64,000 bases of DNA from Streptomyces spororaveus. Lineage in GTDB: Bacteria > Actinomycetota > Actinomycetes > Streptomycetales > Streptomycetaceae. Shown piece by piece: positions 20,501 to 29,933 of this stretch. The notes under the pieces were generated by a model. That model did no database searches. It saw nothing but the letters and a program-made list of their open reading frames with translations, and was not told where the DNA came from. The stretch lies in contig NZ_BNED01000005.1 of the NCBI RefSeq assembly GCF_016755875.1, positions 1,984,001-2,048,000 of the forward strand, read 5' to 3'. The position numbers and the translations under genes were made by a program. Numbering within the stretch: position 1 is the first letter of the stretch; each line of letters opens with the position of its first letter.

Positions 20501-21511
20501 GAGGCGTCCAACGGGCGGTTCATCAGCGCCGACCCGATCGTCGACATCACCGACCCGCTCCAGATGAACGGGTACGCCTACGCGAACAACAACCCGCTCG
20601 CCAACAGCGACCCGTCCGGGCTCTGGAGCCTCAAGGGTCTGCTGAGGGGCGCCAAGGACGTGGCCAAGGGCGCGTACCACGGGGCGATCGACTGGGTCTC
20701 CGAAGTAAACCAATCCGCCCACATGTGGGTCGGCGACTGGGAGGGCGCCCGCAAGATCCAGAACGATCGCGAGAATCCCGGCCCCTGGAGCGGTACGCAG
20801 TTCCTGAAGGACCTCGGCGGCAAGCCTTCCACGAGCAGGGCGTACCGGTGGTCCTACACGATCACCAAGATATTCATGCCGATCCTCCCCGGGGCCGGCA
20901 TGGCGATGAACGCCGCGAGCGCGGGCACGAAGATCGCGACCAAGGGGCCCAAGATCTTCAAGGCCGTAAAGGCCGGCCCCAAGTGGGGAGAGTACTTCCC
21001 CGCGGCAGTATTGAGGGATCGTCGTCCGGGGACCCCTCACGAAATCTCCATGATCACCATGCCGCCCAGTGGGCACAAGTATCTTGCGGACGCCCTCGCG
21101 GACCTCGACGCCAAGGTCGCCGGCTTCGCGATGGAGGAGACGTCCAAGAGGTACCCGCGTCCGATCAGGGGCCGCACCTTCGTCGGAGGCATCCACACAG
21201 TGACCGGAGAGCGGGCCATGGCCAGCTCGGGCGGACTCCTTCCGGGGCGCGGGTACTGCGCCGAAGGCAACGTGGTCCGTCTGCTGGGTGGAGACCCCAT
21301 GCATGTAGTGTTCACTAACGCTGTCACGGTGACGAGGTCGAAGGGCGGTGAGCGCGTGTTGGAACACATGCCGGTGTGCCCCCAATGCCAGGGGGATTTC
21401 CCCAGCGCAAAGCAGTTCATCGGCAACATCCAGCCCTCCACGAGACCGTTGCCCGGTCAGACCCGGGTGCCGTGGGAAATCGCACAATTCGAAGGACGCC
21501 GCAAGCCGTGA
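14516..21511 (+). CDS. Secreted Rhs-repeat polymorphic toxin with ricin-type lectin insert and YwqJ-like deaminase tip
   Basis: This 2331-residue protein has a twin-basic N-terminus and a signal peptide ending around LPIQAWA (residue ~44). A SpvB/Tc-like region and long YD/Rhs repeats follow (YTYDARGRMTGVNDPATG type). A ricin B-type lectin module sits at ~1743-1859 (CLDVAGASGADGTAVQLHTC, repeated QQWK). The Rhs core is at ~1930-2010, ending in the REYEASNGRFISADPI autocleavage/processing region. The remaining ~300 residues are the variable tip. Its CAE triad (Cys2248-Ala-Glu2250) and CPQC pair (Cys2288, Cys2291) match the zinc-dependent deaminase fold, closest to YwqJ-like toxins. Family knowledge: such tips attack nucleic acids or nucleotides of competitors. 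The stop overlaps the next start (GTGA), as expected for toxin-immunity coupling. Confidence 0.9.
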   Translation: MSPLSADSLRLPGIRKARARRMGLAGRTSITVSVMLVASLLPIQAWAAPPGDRAGVQLPGLQEDLKAKLDKVEAAKLQGWAGAPVQPPAGYEPSKVTPPAAGSANVALTPAGGPQLVQAGSLPVSIGKASPTESNPTPPDPSGTWSVAVEARTATEAAGIDGAIIKVTPPAEGSTPVDVQLDYKQFEDLYGTEWATRLELKQLPACFLTTPELPECGTAKEIPSSNDPATGTVRATVDPATAPGQGLRTMALSGGGGPTVLAATDSASGAGGTYKATSLSPSGSWTAGSSGGGFSWNYPLTTPAPPAGPAPKISFAYSSQAVDGKTSVTNGQASWIGDGWDWEPGYVERRYRSCSADLKAAPGKPNNDNATDKKKSDLCWAGDSVVMSLGGGTTELVHDTATGKWVSATDDGARVERLTGGSNGAKDGEYWVVTTRDGTKYHFGRHDVDGAGTRAVTNSVFTVPVVGNHSGEPCYQAAYANSFCRQAWRWNLDFVEDVHGNAMVIDWAQEKNRYAANEKAQEKNADKVSYVRGGYPTQISYGLRTSNLSAVPPARVDFTVAERCVQEGATKCTDTEFESKNYGDKQAWWDTPATLHCKADAKDCYNAAPTFWSRKRLTAVTTWAQRTQGSTDLSKVDHWSLTQSFPKQRTDTHPPLWLESVTRTGYGTTKDAGGNQSSTVLPPVSFLANVVDMPNRVAKSANDATPDFDRLRVETVRTESGGEIHVDYSAPCPVGTSHPKPEENKSRCMPAHWSPDPDLEKPPLEWFNKYVVDKVVTKDRVSRQPDVTTSYTYEGDPAWAKSTDEFTKPELRTYNEWRGYESVVVKKGVTANAGKADATEQSQTRTRYFRGMSGDAGRPKITVKDSTGTEELGEDLLQHQGQVAETITYTKADGAVDSRELNWPWSQKTGSRTRDGTTPLEAFRTSTERTDTIESTSGGGTRKVRTRATFDPGYGSLLTNQTEVLTPNGTGGWNASEQTCTTYTYVHNTAKYLIGLPQRERNTAGDCTQAATGAVLSDSRTSYDALNAFGSEPAKGLAFQIDTLDAAGTGWVTEQRAEYDALGRAVKTLDAAGNADTVTFTPATGTVFSTKVTNAAGHSTTTVTDPGRGTDLETTDANGRKVTKTFDDIGRKAAVWTPSQKPATDKAAATFQYQFDANMPPTVTTNRLRDNGTYQTSVEIYDGLMRLRQTQGEAVGGGRIISDTLYNANGTARQTNNGYYAEGEPDTKIFVPETVFQIPNSTKAAYDGQGRTVRTTTLFEDVPQYSTVTRFEGDWTLTRTGMSADGTTPLKGSRASKTWTDALDRTTQTHNYTATDLTTWTKTEYEYGARGQLSKVTDAGGNKWTYTYDARGRMTGVNDPATGLAAYGYDVLDRQVSTEDSAGRKTFTHFDVLDRATSTVEDSVDGPKVASWTYDTLTGAKGYPVSATRYNNGLAFTSEVTGYDAEYRPTGTKVTIPDGPATKGLAGTYAYGATYTPTGKIQSTTLPATPGGLAAEKLISRYDADGSLISKSGLLWYTSGMVYSPFGQVLRTSSGGAPNRLWTTNLFDRNSGRLKDSIADRETSSPNRVSQLSYAYDVVGNPTSITDTQPGNRVDRQCFAYDPLGQLTEAWTGKTAGCEGPTAADVTAGPDGDGYWQSYRFDPTGNRTSLVDHHLTNPALDTTTTYTYGVETPGPQPVVKTKPQALTKVEKKQGSTLLSQSSYTYDAGGNTKSRTIDGNTQALEWDRRNKLTSATSPGIGAVAVTGLSGKCLDVAGASGADGTAVQLHTCNETRAQQWKFTGDTVRALDKCLTALNGKAVLSTCKGGSDQKFVHRPADNTLYNAAANACVDVPNGNDADGTDLLIWACAGGPNQQWKPSDTTTTYLYDADGNRLIEETGSSRTLYLGETEVTVNKAGQAVNAIRGYTTPGAPTTLRQTDGKTTGHRLTVLLTDHHNTATVAVEQKAGQAVTRRKFDPYGNQRGAMATTWPGSRAFLGSGRNDSSTGLTHIGAREYEASNGRFISADPIVDITDPLQMNGYAYANNNPLANSDPSGLWSLKGLLRGAKDVAKGAYHGAIDWVSEVNQSAHMWVGDWEGARKIQNDRENPGPWSGTQFLKDLGGKPSTSRAYRWSYTITKIFMPILPGAGMAMNAASAGTKIATKGPKIFKAVKAGPKWGEYFPAAVLRDRRPGTPHEISMITMPPSGHKYLADALADLDAKVAGFAMEETSKRYPRPIRGRTFVGGIHTVTGERAMASSGGLLPGRGYCAEGNVVRLLGGDPMHVVFTNAVTVTRSKGGERVLEHMPVCPQCQGDFPSAKQFIGNIQPSTRPLPGQTRVPWEIAQFEGRRKP

Positions 21512-22014
21512 GATCGCTGGAACTGGTCCGGATCGAAGCCGGACTGCACGACTGGGCCGCGATCACGTGCGGTTGTTCCTGGGGACCCAACCGGTATTCG
21601 TCGGAGCACATTCCACTGGAACTCATCAGACGGCTGGAAGGCAACCCGGAGGATCTGGGCACCGATTGGGTAGACAACCACGCCCGTATCCAGTCGAACC
21701 TGATGGATCCGGCCGTCGCAACCGCCTCCCTGGCCCTGGCCGCTCTCGCGGGGCGCCCGCCCGTCGGAGTCCGCAAGGACCTCCTCTACATCCTGGGCGT
21801 CCTGTCGGCCGGTGAGCAGGATGACGTCGCCGAGGCCTGCCTGGACGTGGCGCGGCAGGGCGTCTGGCTCTACTACGAGGAGCTGGCGGCGTTCGAGATG
21901 GTGGGCGCCTCGGCGGAGGCGTACGAGCTGCTGTCCCTCATGGACGAGCAGGCCGAACGACTCGCGGCCTACCACCGCGTCTACCGCGACAGGCTGCCGT
22001 CCGACCTCAGGTGA
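21508..22014 (+). CDS. Putative immunity protein for the Rhs deaminase toxin
   Basis: The GTG start at 21508 overlaps the Rhs stop by four bases (GTGA), giving a 168-residue soluble protein beginning VRSLELVRIEAGLHDWAAIT. It looks mostly helical, acidic (YYEELAAFEMVGASAEAYEL) and lacks signal peptide or membrane segments, so it should stay in the cytosol. Position directly after a toxin tip, size and coupling all fit an antidote. I do not recognise the family. The open frame begins further upstream at 21376 but those codons overlap the toxin. A strong terminator follows at once, so the unit is a two-gene operon. Confidence 0.75.
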   Translation: MRSLELVRIEAGLHDWAAITCGCSWGPNRYSSEHIPLELIRRLEGNPEDLGTDWVDNHARIQSNLMDPAVATASLALAALAGRPPVGVRKDLLYILGVLSAGEQDDVAEACLDVARQGVWLYYEELAAFEMVGASAEAYELLSLMDEQAERLAAYHRVYRDRLPSDLR

Positions 22015-22029
22015 CCGGACCGCACAACA

Positions 22030-22066
22030 GTGAGGCCCCCGCGCTCGTGGAGCGCGGGGGCCTCAC
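22030..22066 (+). terminator. Hairpin terminator after the toxin-immunity operon
   Basis: GTGAGGCCCCCGCGCT (22030-22045) pairs perfectly with 22051-22066 around a 5-base loop, followed by CCGTTTCC. It ends the Rhs-immunity transcription unit. Confidence 0.9.
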
Positions 22067-22184
22067 CCGTTTCCGGTGGAGGTCCCCCGCTCGCTTATCT
22101 CCTGCGAGGTCCCCGCGCCGGTCGATGGGGGCCGCGTCACCTGAAGCGGTGAAATCACCCTTGTCCCACGGGCACCAGGGGTAG

Positions 22185-24479
<2,295 letters not shown>

Positions 24480-24525
24480 TCGCGGCGTTCGGGGGCGGCC
24501 CGCCCGTCCCCGACACGGCCGCTCC

Positions 24526-25758
24526 TCAGAACTCGTCGCTCGTGTGCGGCAGTACCGGCGTGCGCAGGGCCGCGTCCAGCGCCGCCGCCGCGCCGGGCGT
24601 GTGCTCCCGTACCAGCCCGGCGGCGACGAGTTCCGCGACCCGGGTCCCGCCGAGGTAGCAGGCCGCCAGTTCGCGTACGTCCAGGGACAGGTCGGCGGCG
24701 GAGTCCGCGCGCTCGTACGTGGCTCCGCCCGGCCCGGCCCGCAGCCGGAACCGCCCGGCCTGGGCGGGCATCCGTACGTCGTCCACCTCCAGCACCACCT
24801 CCACGGGCGCCGCCCAGGACCGCCGCGTCAACGCCGCGCGTACGTCGACCAGGCGCAGCCAGAGCGCCGGAAACTGGGCGGTGACCCGCACCTGGTCCCG
24901 GTCCGCGGCGAAGTGCAGCAGCGGGTCGTCGACCGGACGGCCCCACGCGCGGACCCTGCCGGTGAGGTCGAGGGAGGTCACGCACTCCCAGAGCGCGGCG
25001 GCGACCGCCGGGGTGTCGGCCTCCAGTTCGTCGACCCGGACCAGGCCGGGCGCCGGGGCGAGCCCTGCGCCGTCCTGCGGCTTCGTGCGGTAGAGCACGT
25101 ATCCGGCGATCGGCTGGTCCGCGTCTCCCAGGACGATGATCCGCGGCGGGCTCAGCTCCTCGTCCTCCTCGTCCTGTTCGGCCAGCCACTCCTGCGACCA
25201 GCGTTCCGCGCTGCGGGTGGGGCGGCCGGCCCGCCCGGCCCGGGCCGCCTCGTGGAAGGGTCCGACGACGGCGACGGCCTCCTCCGGGTCGACGAGCCGC
25301 AGCGGGCGCCGGTCCGGGGCGATGCGCAGGGCCAGCGGGCGGGTGGAGTCGATCTCGACGGTGACGCCGGTGGTGGCGCTGCCGTAGCCGAAGCGGCCGT
25401 AGATCGCGGCCTCGGAGGCCCAGAGGGCGGCGAGCGGGCTGCCGGCGGCGGCGGTCCGCCGCAGCATCTCGTCCATCATCCCGGTGAGCACGCCGCGCCG
25501 GCGGTGGGTGGGGGCGACGGCGACGAAGGTGAGCCCGGGGCAGGGAAGGTCCGCCCCGGGCACCGAGAGCCGGAAGTCGTGCGCGGCCATGAAGCCGGCC
25601 AGGACCGTCCCGTCGTAGGCGCCGATCCGGTCGCACCGCGCGAGCAGCGCGTGGTGTCGCTCCCGGGCCTCCTTCTCGGGCCGGTCGTGGAAGACCAGGT
25701 ACGCGAGCTCCAGAGCACGGTCGATGTCGGCCTCGGGTACCTCGCGGATGTCCACCAT
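24526..25758 (-). CDS. Eis-like GNAT family N-acetyltransferase
   Basis: This 410-residue protein has an N-terminal GNAT domain with the acetyl-CoA loop in VAVAPTHRRRGVLTGMM (residues ~79-95). A second GNAT-like domain and a C-terminal SCP2/sterol-carrier-like domain follow. It ends in a free carboxylate phenylalanine (SDEF), typical of the Eis family, whose C-terminus takes part in catalysis. Family knowledge: Eis enzymes acetylate amines on aminoglycosides or lysines of proteins and form hexamers. The substrate here is unknown. The ATG at 25758 fits the family N-terminus (MVDIREVPEADID). It converges on geoA and is followed upstream by a secreted propeller gene in the same orientation. Confidence 0.88.
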   Translation of the reverse strand: MVDIREVPEADIDRALELAYLVFHDRPEKEARERHHALLARCDRIGAYDGTVLAGFMAAHDFRLSVPGADLPCPGLTFVAVAPTHRRRGVLTGMMDEMLRRTAAAGSPLAALWASEAAIYGRFGYGSATTGVTVEIDSTRPLALRIAPDRRPLRLVDPEEAVAVVGPFHEAARAGRAGRPTRSAERWSQEWLAEQDEEDEELSPPRIIVLGDADQPIAGYVLYRTKPQDGAGLAPAPGLVRVDELEADTPAVAAALWECVTSLDLTGRVRAWGRPVDDPLLHFAADRDQVRVTAQFPALWLRLVDVRAALTRRSWAAPVEVVLEVDDVRMPAQAGRFRLRAGPGGATYERADSAADLSLDVRELAACYLGGTRVAELVAAGLVREHTPGAAAALDAALRTPVLPHTSDEF

Positions 25759-25840
25759 GATCGCGAGATTAATCGGTCATCACGGGACCGGTCACCTCAT
25801 AGCGGCCGGGCGGCACGTCCGGCCGTCTCGCGCGCCGCGC

Positions 25841-27082
25841 CTACCGGGCGGCGGGACCGGTCCAGCCGGCGGGGACGTGGCCGAGCCGGACGCGCTGCGG
25901 GTGGTCGCCGACGGCGACGGAGACCCGCTTGGTGCCGGTGGCGAAGTCGATGGCCGTCACCCGGTCGGCGCCGCTCTCGGAGATCACGCAGGCGCTCCCG
26001 TCGCCGGAGACCGTGGCCCAGTACGGCTTGGCGGCGGGCACGAGCGGCCCTTCGGCGAGGGTGGCGCGGTCCACGACGGTCGCGTAGTCGTCCATGGTGC
26101 CCGCGATGCAGAGCTTCGACCCGTCGGGGCTCATGGACATGCCGTGGTGGCGGGAGTCGTTGACCCAGGTGGTGCGGTCCGTACTGGTGGCGGGGTTCAT
26201 CGGGAGGGTCTTGAGGCGGGTGATCCGGTCGGAGGGGACGTCGTACTCCAGGAAGCCGTTGAAGAAGGACACCTGGAAGTAGAGCTTCGACTCGTCGGGG
26301 CTGAAGGACACCGGGCGCACGGCGTCGGAGAGGTCCCGGCGGCCGAAGGCGTCCAGCCGCTCCCGCATGTCGATCACCCGGACCGTGCGGAAGGTCCGGG
26401 CGTCGACCACGGTGATCTTGCGGTCGCCCTTGGTCCAGTCCAGCCAGGGCGCGTCCAGGGCGGTGTTCACCTCGCCGATGGAGCTGTTCCACAGAAAGCG
26501 GCCGTCGCGGGTGAAGGTGTTCTCGTGCGGCTTGTCCCCGGTGCCGAAGGAGCCGACCTGCCGCCCGGTGGTGATGTCCAGGACATGGACGGCGTTGGAG
26601 GTGGAGGCCGAGACGGCGACGCGGGTCCCGTCCGGGGAGACCGCCATGTGGTCGGAGCGGTACCCGGACACCGGGAAGCGCCAGTTGACGCGCCCGGAGG
26701 CCACGTCGATGGACACGACGTCGGCGAAGCTGGGACGGGAGACGACGACGGCGGAGCCGTCCGGGCTGGTGAACATGTCGTCGACGAACTGGTCGTGGCC
26801 CTCGCCCGCGCTTTCCCGGATGCCGAGGAAGAAGGCGAGCTTCACCGGGTTGAGGTAGATCTCGCGCAGCCGCTCCGCCTTGTCGGGGACCACGTCGATC
26901 CGGCCGACCTTGGCGAGATCGCCGGTGGAGGCGAGGACGTCGGCGGTCCCCTCCCAGTTGTTCCCGACGAACAGCACCTCGCGCAGGCCGTCGCCCGGAG
27001 CGGGCGCCGCCGGGGCCGGCGTGAAAGCGGTGAGCAGGGTGGCCGCGGCCAGCAGGCCCAGGGTTCGCACGGTACGCAACAT
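25841..27082 (-). CDS. Secreted YVTN/YncE-type beta-propeller protein
   Basis: This 413-residue protein has a signal peptide (MLRTVRTLGLLAAATLLTAF, cleavage near AAPAP at ~28). Repeats of the type MAVSPDGTRVAVSASTSNAV and SFSPDESKLYFQV follow, which mark a seven-bladed beta-propeller of the YVTN/WD40-like group. No catalytic motif is seen; such proteins usually bind ligands or proteins outside the membrane. It lies downstream of the xdhC gene on the same strand, but a hairpin at 27159-27188 separates the two. A ribosome binding site GCAGCGGAG precedes the ATG by ~8 bases. Confidence 0.8.
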   Translation of the reverse strand: MLRTVRTLGLLAAATLLTAFTPAPAAPAPGDGLREVLFVGNNWEGTADVLASTGDLAKVGRIDVVPDKAERLREIYLNPVKLAFFLGIRESAGEGHDQFVDDMFTSPDGSAVVVSRPSFADVVSIDVASGRVNWRFPVSGYRSDHMAVSPDGTRVAVSASTSNAVHVLDITTGRQVGSFGTGDKPHENTFTRDGRFLWNSSIGEVNTALDAPWLDWTKGDRKITVVDARTFRTVRVIDMRERLDAFGRRDLSDAVRPVSFSPDESKLYFQVSFFNGFLEYDVPSDRITRLKTLPMNPATSTDRTTWVNDSRHHGMSMSPDGSKLCIAGTMDDYATVVDRATLAEGPLVPAAKPYWATVSGDGSACVISESGADRVTAIDFATGTKRVSVAVGDHPQRVRLGHVPAGWTGPAAR

Positions 27083-27158
27083 CCGCTCAACTCCGCTGCA
27101 GGGAAGGGATGGAGAGGGTGCCTCCTATTACCGGCGGGTAAAATAAGGGGAACGCCAC

Positions 27159-27188
27159 AAGGGCGCAACCCCCACGGGGTGCGCCCTT
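27159..27188 (-). terminator. Hairpin downstream of the xdhC gene
   Basis: AAGGGCGC (27159-27166) pairs with GCGCCCTT (27181-27188); CCCC and GGGG extend the stem with one bulged base. On the minus strand it follows the XdhC-family stop and precedes the propeller gene, so it most likely ends the xdhC transcript. Confidence 0.65.
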
Positions 27189-27212
27189 TCCTCACGTTCG
27201 GCCGTCACGCCT

Positions 27213-28364
27213 TCAGGCGACGGAACCGATCCGGTCGAGCATCGTGTGCGAGAGGTCCGGGTGGATCGGGATGTGCGCGCCGGTCAGGGCCGCCCCGGTG
27301 CCGCCGCGGCGGTTCGCGACGATCTCGGCGGCGATGGACAGCGCCGTCTCCTCCGGGGAGCGGGCGCCGAGGTCGAGACCGATCGGGGAGCGCAGCCGGG
27401 CCAGTTCGAGCTCGGTCACGCCGACCTCGCGCAGTCGCTCGTTGCGGTCCTCGTGGGTGCGGCGGGAGCCCATGGCGCCGACGTAGGCGACGGGCAGCCT
27501 GAGGGCCAGTTCGAGGAGCGGGACGTCGAACTTGGCGTCGTGGGTGAGCACGCACAGGACGGTCCGGCCGTCCACGGTCGTGCTCTCCAGGTAGCGGTGG
27601 GGCCAGTCGACGACGATCTCGTCCGCGTCGGGGAAGCGGGTCTTCGTCGCGAAGACGGGCCGCGCGTCGCACACGGTCACCCGGTAGCCGAGGAACTTGC
27701 CGATCCGTACGAGGGCGGAGGCGAAGTCGATGGCGCCGAAGACGATCATCCGAGGGGGCGGGACGCTGGACTCGACGAGCACCTTCAGCGGCTCGCCGCA
27801 GAGCCTGCCGTCGGCGCCGATCTCCAGGACGCCGGTCCGGCCGGCGTCGAGCATGGCGCGGGCCTCCTCGGCGATGGTCCGGTCGAGCTCGGGGTGCCCG
27901 CCGAGGCCGCCCTGGTGGGGGCCTTCGGTACGGACGAACACGGCGCGGCCCATGAGCTCCGCCGGGCCCTGCGCGATCCGGGCCACCGCCGCGGCCTCGC
28001 CGCGGGCCGCGGCGGCCAGGCCGGCCGCGAACACCTCCCGCGCGGGACCGCCCACGCGGACCGGGGTGACCAGGATGTCGATGATTCCGCCGCAGGTGAG
28101 GCCCACGGCGAAGGCGTCGTCGTCGCTGTACCCGAAGCGCTCGTGAACGGTCTCGCCGTCCTCCAGCGCCTGCCGGCACAGCTCGTACACCGCACCTTCC
28201 ACGCATCCGCCGGAGACCGAGCCGATGGCCGTGCCGTCGCTGTCGACGGCGAGAGCGGCCCCCGGCTGCCGGGGCGCGCTCCCGCCGACCGCCACGACGG
28301 TGGCGACGGCGAAGTCACGCCCCTGCTCGACCCACCGGTTCAGCTCTTCGGCGATGTCCAGCAT
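27213..28364 (-). CDS. XdhC/CoxI-family molybdoenzyme maturation factor
   Basis: This 383-residue protein begins MLDIAEELNRWVEQGRDFAV. It has the XdhC/CoxI N-terminal domain with VGGSAPRQPGAALAV and SGGCVEG (residues ~28-72) and a C-terminal Rossmann-like XdhC domain (FGAIDFASALVRIGKFLGYR). Family knowledge: XdhC binds and delivers sulfurated molybdenum cofactor to xanthine dehydrogenase. That fits the xanthine dehydrogenase genes 2 kb upstream on the same strand. The ATG at 28364 follows GAGGAGG; an upstream ATG at 28418 would run through the paired palindromes and is rejected. The promoter region carries two GTATCGGATAC sites. Confidence 0.9.
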   Translation of the reverse strand: MLDIAEELNRWVEQGRDFAVATVVAVGGSAPRQPGAALAVDSDGTAIGSVSGGCVEGAVYELCRQALEDGETVHERFGYSDDDAFAVGLTCGGIIDILVTPVRVGGPAREVFAAGLAAAARGEAAAVARIAQGPAELMGRAVFVRTEGPHQGGLGGHPELDRTIAEEARAMLDAGRTGVLEIGADGRLCGEPLKVLVESSVPPPRMIVFGAIDFASALVRIGKFLGYRVTVCDARPVFATKTRFPDADEIVVDWPHRYLESTTVDGRTVLCVLTHDAKFDVPLLELALRLPVAYVGAMGSRRTHEDRNERLREVGVTELELARLRSPIGLDLGARSPEETALSIAAEIVANRRGGTGAALTGAHIPIHPDLSHTMLDRIGSVA

Positions 28365-28394
28365 GGGGGGCCTCCTCGGAGAGGTTCGGTTCCA

Positions 28395-28432
28395 GTATCG
28401 GATACGCGCGAAGGGCACGCGTATCGGATACG
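28395..28432. promoter_or_regulatory. Twin palindrome GTATCGGATAC upstream of xdhC
   Basis: GTATCGGATACG occurs at 28395-28406 and 28421-28432, starts 26 bases apart. Each contains the palindrome GTATC-N-GATAC. They lie 31-68 bases upstream of the xdhC start, between it and the permease stop. This is a likely operator pair for an unidentified repressor or activator; no matching motif was noticed elsewhere in the window. Confidence 0.55.
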
Positions 28433-28469
28433 TGGAGGTGCGGTTGCTTGACGATCAGGCCGTTCGGGG

Positions 28470-29933
28470 TCAGCCGACCCCGAGCCAGCCCTCGATCGGG
28501 TTCAGGGCGAAGAACACCAGGAAGATCCCGGTCAGCGCCCACATGAAGCCGCCGATCTCACGGGCCTTGCCCTGAGCGACCTTGATGGCGACGTAGGAGA
28601 TCACACCGGCGGCGACGCCGGCCGTGATCGAGTACGTGAACGGCATGATCACGACGGTCAGGAAGACCGGGATCGCGGTCGCGCTGTCGGCCCAGTCCAC
28701 GTGGCGGGCGTTCTGCATCATCATCGCGCCGATGACGACCAGGGCCGCGGAGGCGACCTCACCCGGGACGATCTGGGTGATCGGGGTGAAGAAGAGGCAG
28801 GCGGCGAAGAACAGGCCGGTGACCACGGAGGCGAGGCCCGTGCGGGCACCCTCTCCGACGCCGGTCGCGGACTCGACGAACACGGTCTGGCCGGAGCCGC
28901 CCGCGATGCCACCGATGGCGCCACCGGCGCCGTCGATGAAGAGCGCCTTGGACAGGCCCGGCATGCGGCCCTTGTCGTCGGCCAGCTTGGCCTCGGTGCC
29001 CACACCGATGATGGTGGCCATGGCGTCGAAGAAGCCGGCGAGCACCAGCGTGAAGACGATCATGCCGATCGTCATGTAGCCGACGTCGCCCCAGCCGCCG
29101 AAGGAGACGTCGCCGAAGAGCGAGAAGTTCGGCATCGAGACCGCGGAGCCGTCGAGCTCCGGCGGGCCGTTCTTCCACGCCTTCGGGTCGATGTCGACGA
29201 CGGCGTTGAGGATCGCGGCCAGGACGGTACCGCCGACGATGCCGATCAGGATCGCGCCGGGCACCTTGCGGGCCTGGAGCATGAAGATGGCGACCAGGGT
29301 GATGCAGAAGAGCAGCACGGGCCAGCCGGACAGCTCGCCGACCGCACCGAGCTGGACGGGGGGACCGAACTCGGGACCCTTGCCGACGAAACCGGCCTTG
29401 AAGAAGCCGATCAGGGCGACGAAGAGGCCGATGCCCATGGTGATCGCGTGCTTGAGCGCGAGGGGGATCGCGTTCATGATCATCTCGCGGAGGCCGGTGA
29501 CGACCAGGAGACAGATCACGACACCGTAGACCACACACATGCCCATGGCCTGCGGCCAGGTCATCTGGGGGGCCACCTGCGAGGCCAGCACGCCGGACAC
29601 GGAGAGACCGGCGGCGAGGGCGAGCGGCACCTTGCCGACGAAGCCCATGAGGAGCGTCGTGACGGCGGCGGCGAACGCGGTGGCGGTGATGATCGCCGAC
29701 CCGTCCATCACCGTGCCGGCGACGTCCTTGCCCGACAGGAGCAGGGGGTTGAGCAGGAGGATGTACGCCATCGCCATGAAGGTCGTGATACCGCCACGGA
29801 CCTCGTTGCCGACGTTCGAGCCTCTGTGCGTTATATGGAAATAGCGGTCGAGCCAGGACCGTCCGGCGGGCGGCTGAGAGCCGTCGCCGGCCTCCTCCGC
29901 GGTGGTCTTGGGCTCTACTGACGATTGGGTCAT
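28470..29933 (-). CDS. NCS2 (AzgA-type) purine/xanthine permease
   Basis: This 487-residue membrane protein has about 12-14 hydrophobic helices. AzgA-type features include NEVRGGITTFMAMAYILLLNP (first 20: NEVRGGITTFMAMAYILLLN), GKVPLALAAGLS and FFDAMATIIGVG. Family knowledge: these proton symporters import hypoxanthine, guanine, adenine or xanthine. The gene lies between the xanthine dehydrogenase operon and its maturation factor, so xanthine/hypoxanthine uptake for catabolism is inferred. ATG at 29933 follows GGGAGTTAGGCACC. A longer reading frame upstream through the intergenic region is not supported. Confidence 0.93.
   Translation of the reverse strand: MTQSSVEPKTTAEEAGDGSQPPAGRSWLDRYFHITHRGSNVGNEVRGGITTFMAMAYILLLNPLLLSGKDVAGTVMDGSAIITATAFAAAVTTLLMGFVGKVPLALAAGLSVSGVLASQVAPQMTWPQAMGMCVVYGVVICLLVVTGLREMIMNAIPLALKHAITMGIGLFVALIGFFKAGFVGKGPEFGPPVQLGAVGELSGWPVLLFCITLVAIFMLQARKVPGAILIGIVGGTVLAAILNAVVDIDPKAWKNGPPELDGSAVSMPNFSLFGDVSFGGWGDVGYMTIGMIVFTLVLAGFFDAMATIIGVGTEAKLADDKGRMPGLSKALFIDGAGGAIGGIAGGSGQTVFVESATGVGEGARTGLASVVTGLFFAACLFFTPITQIVPGEVASAALVVIGAMMMQNARHVDWADSATAIPVFLTVVIMPFTYSITAGVAAGVISYVAIKVAQGKAREIGGFMWALTGIFLVFFALNPIEGWLGVG

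Noticed and set aside
14471..21487. A 2338-codon open frame antisense to the Rhs gene
   Set aside because: The sense frame has Rhs repeats, a lectin domain and a deaminase tip; the antisense translation is low-complexity.
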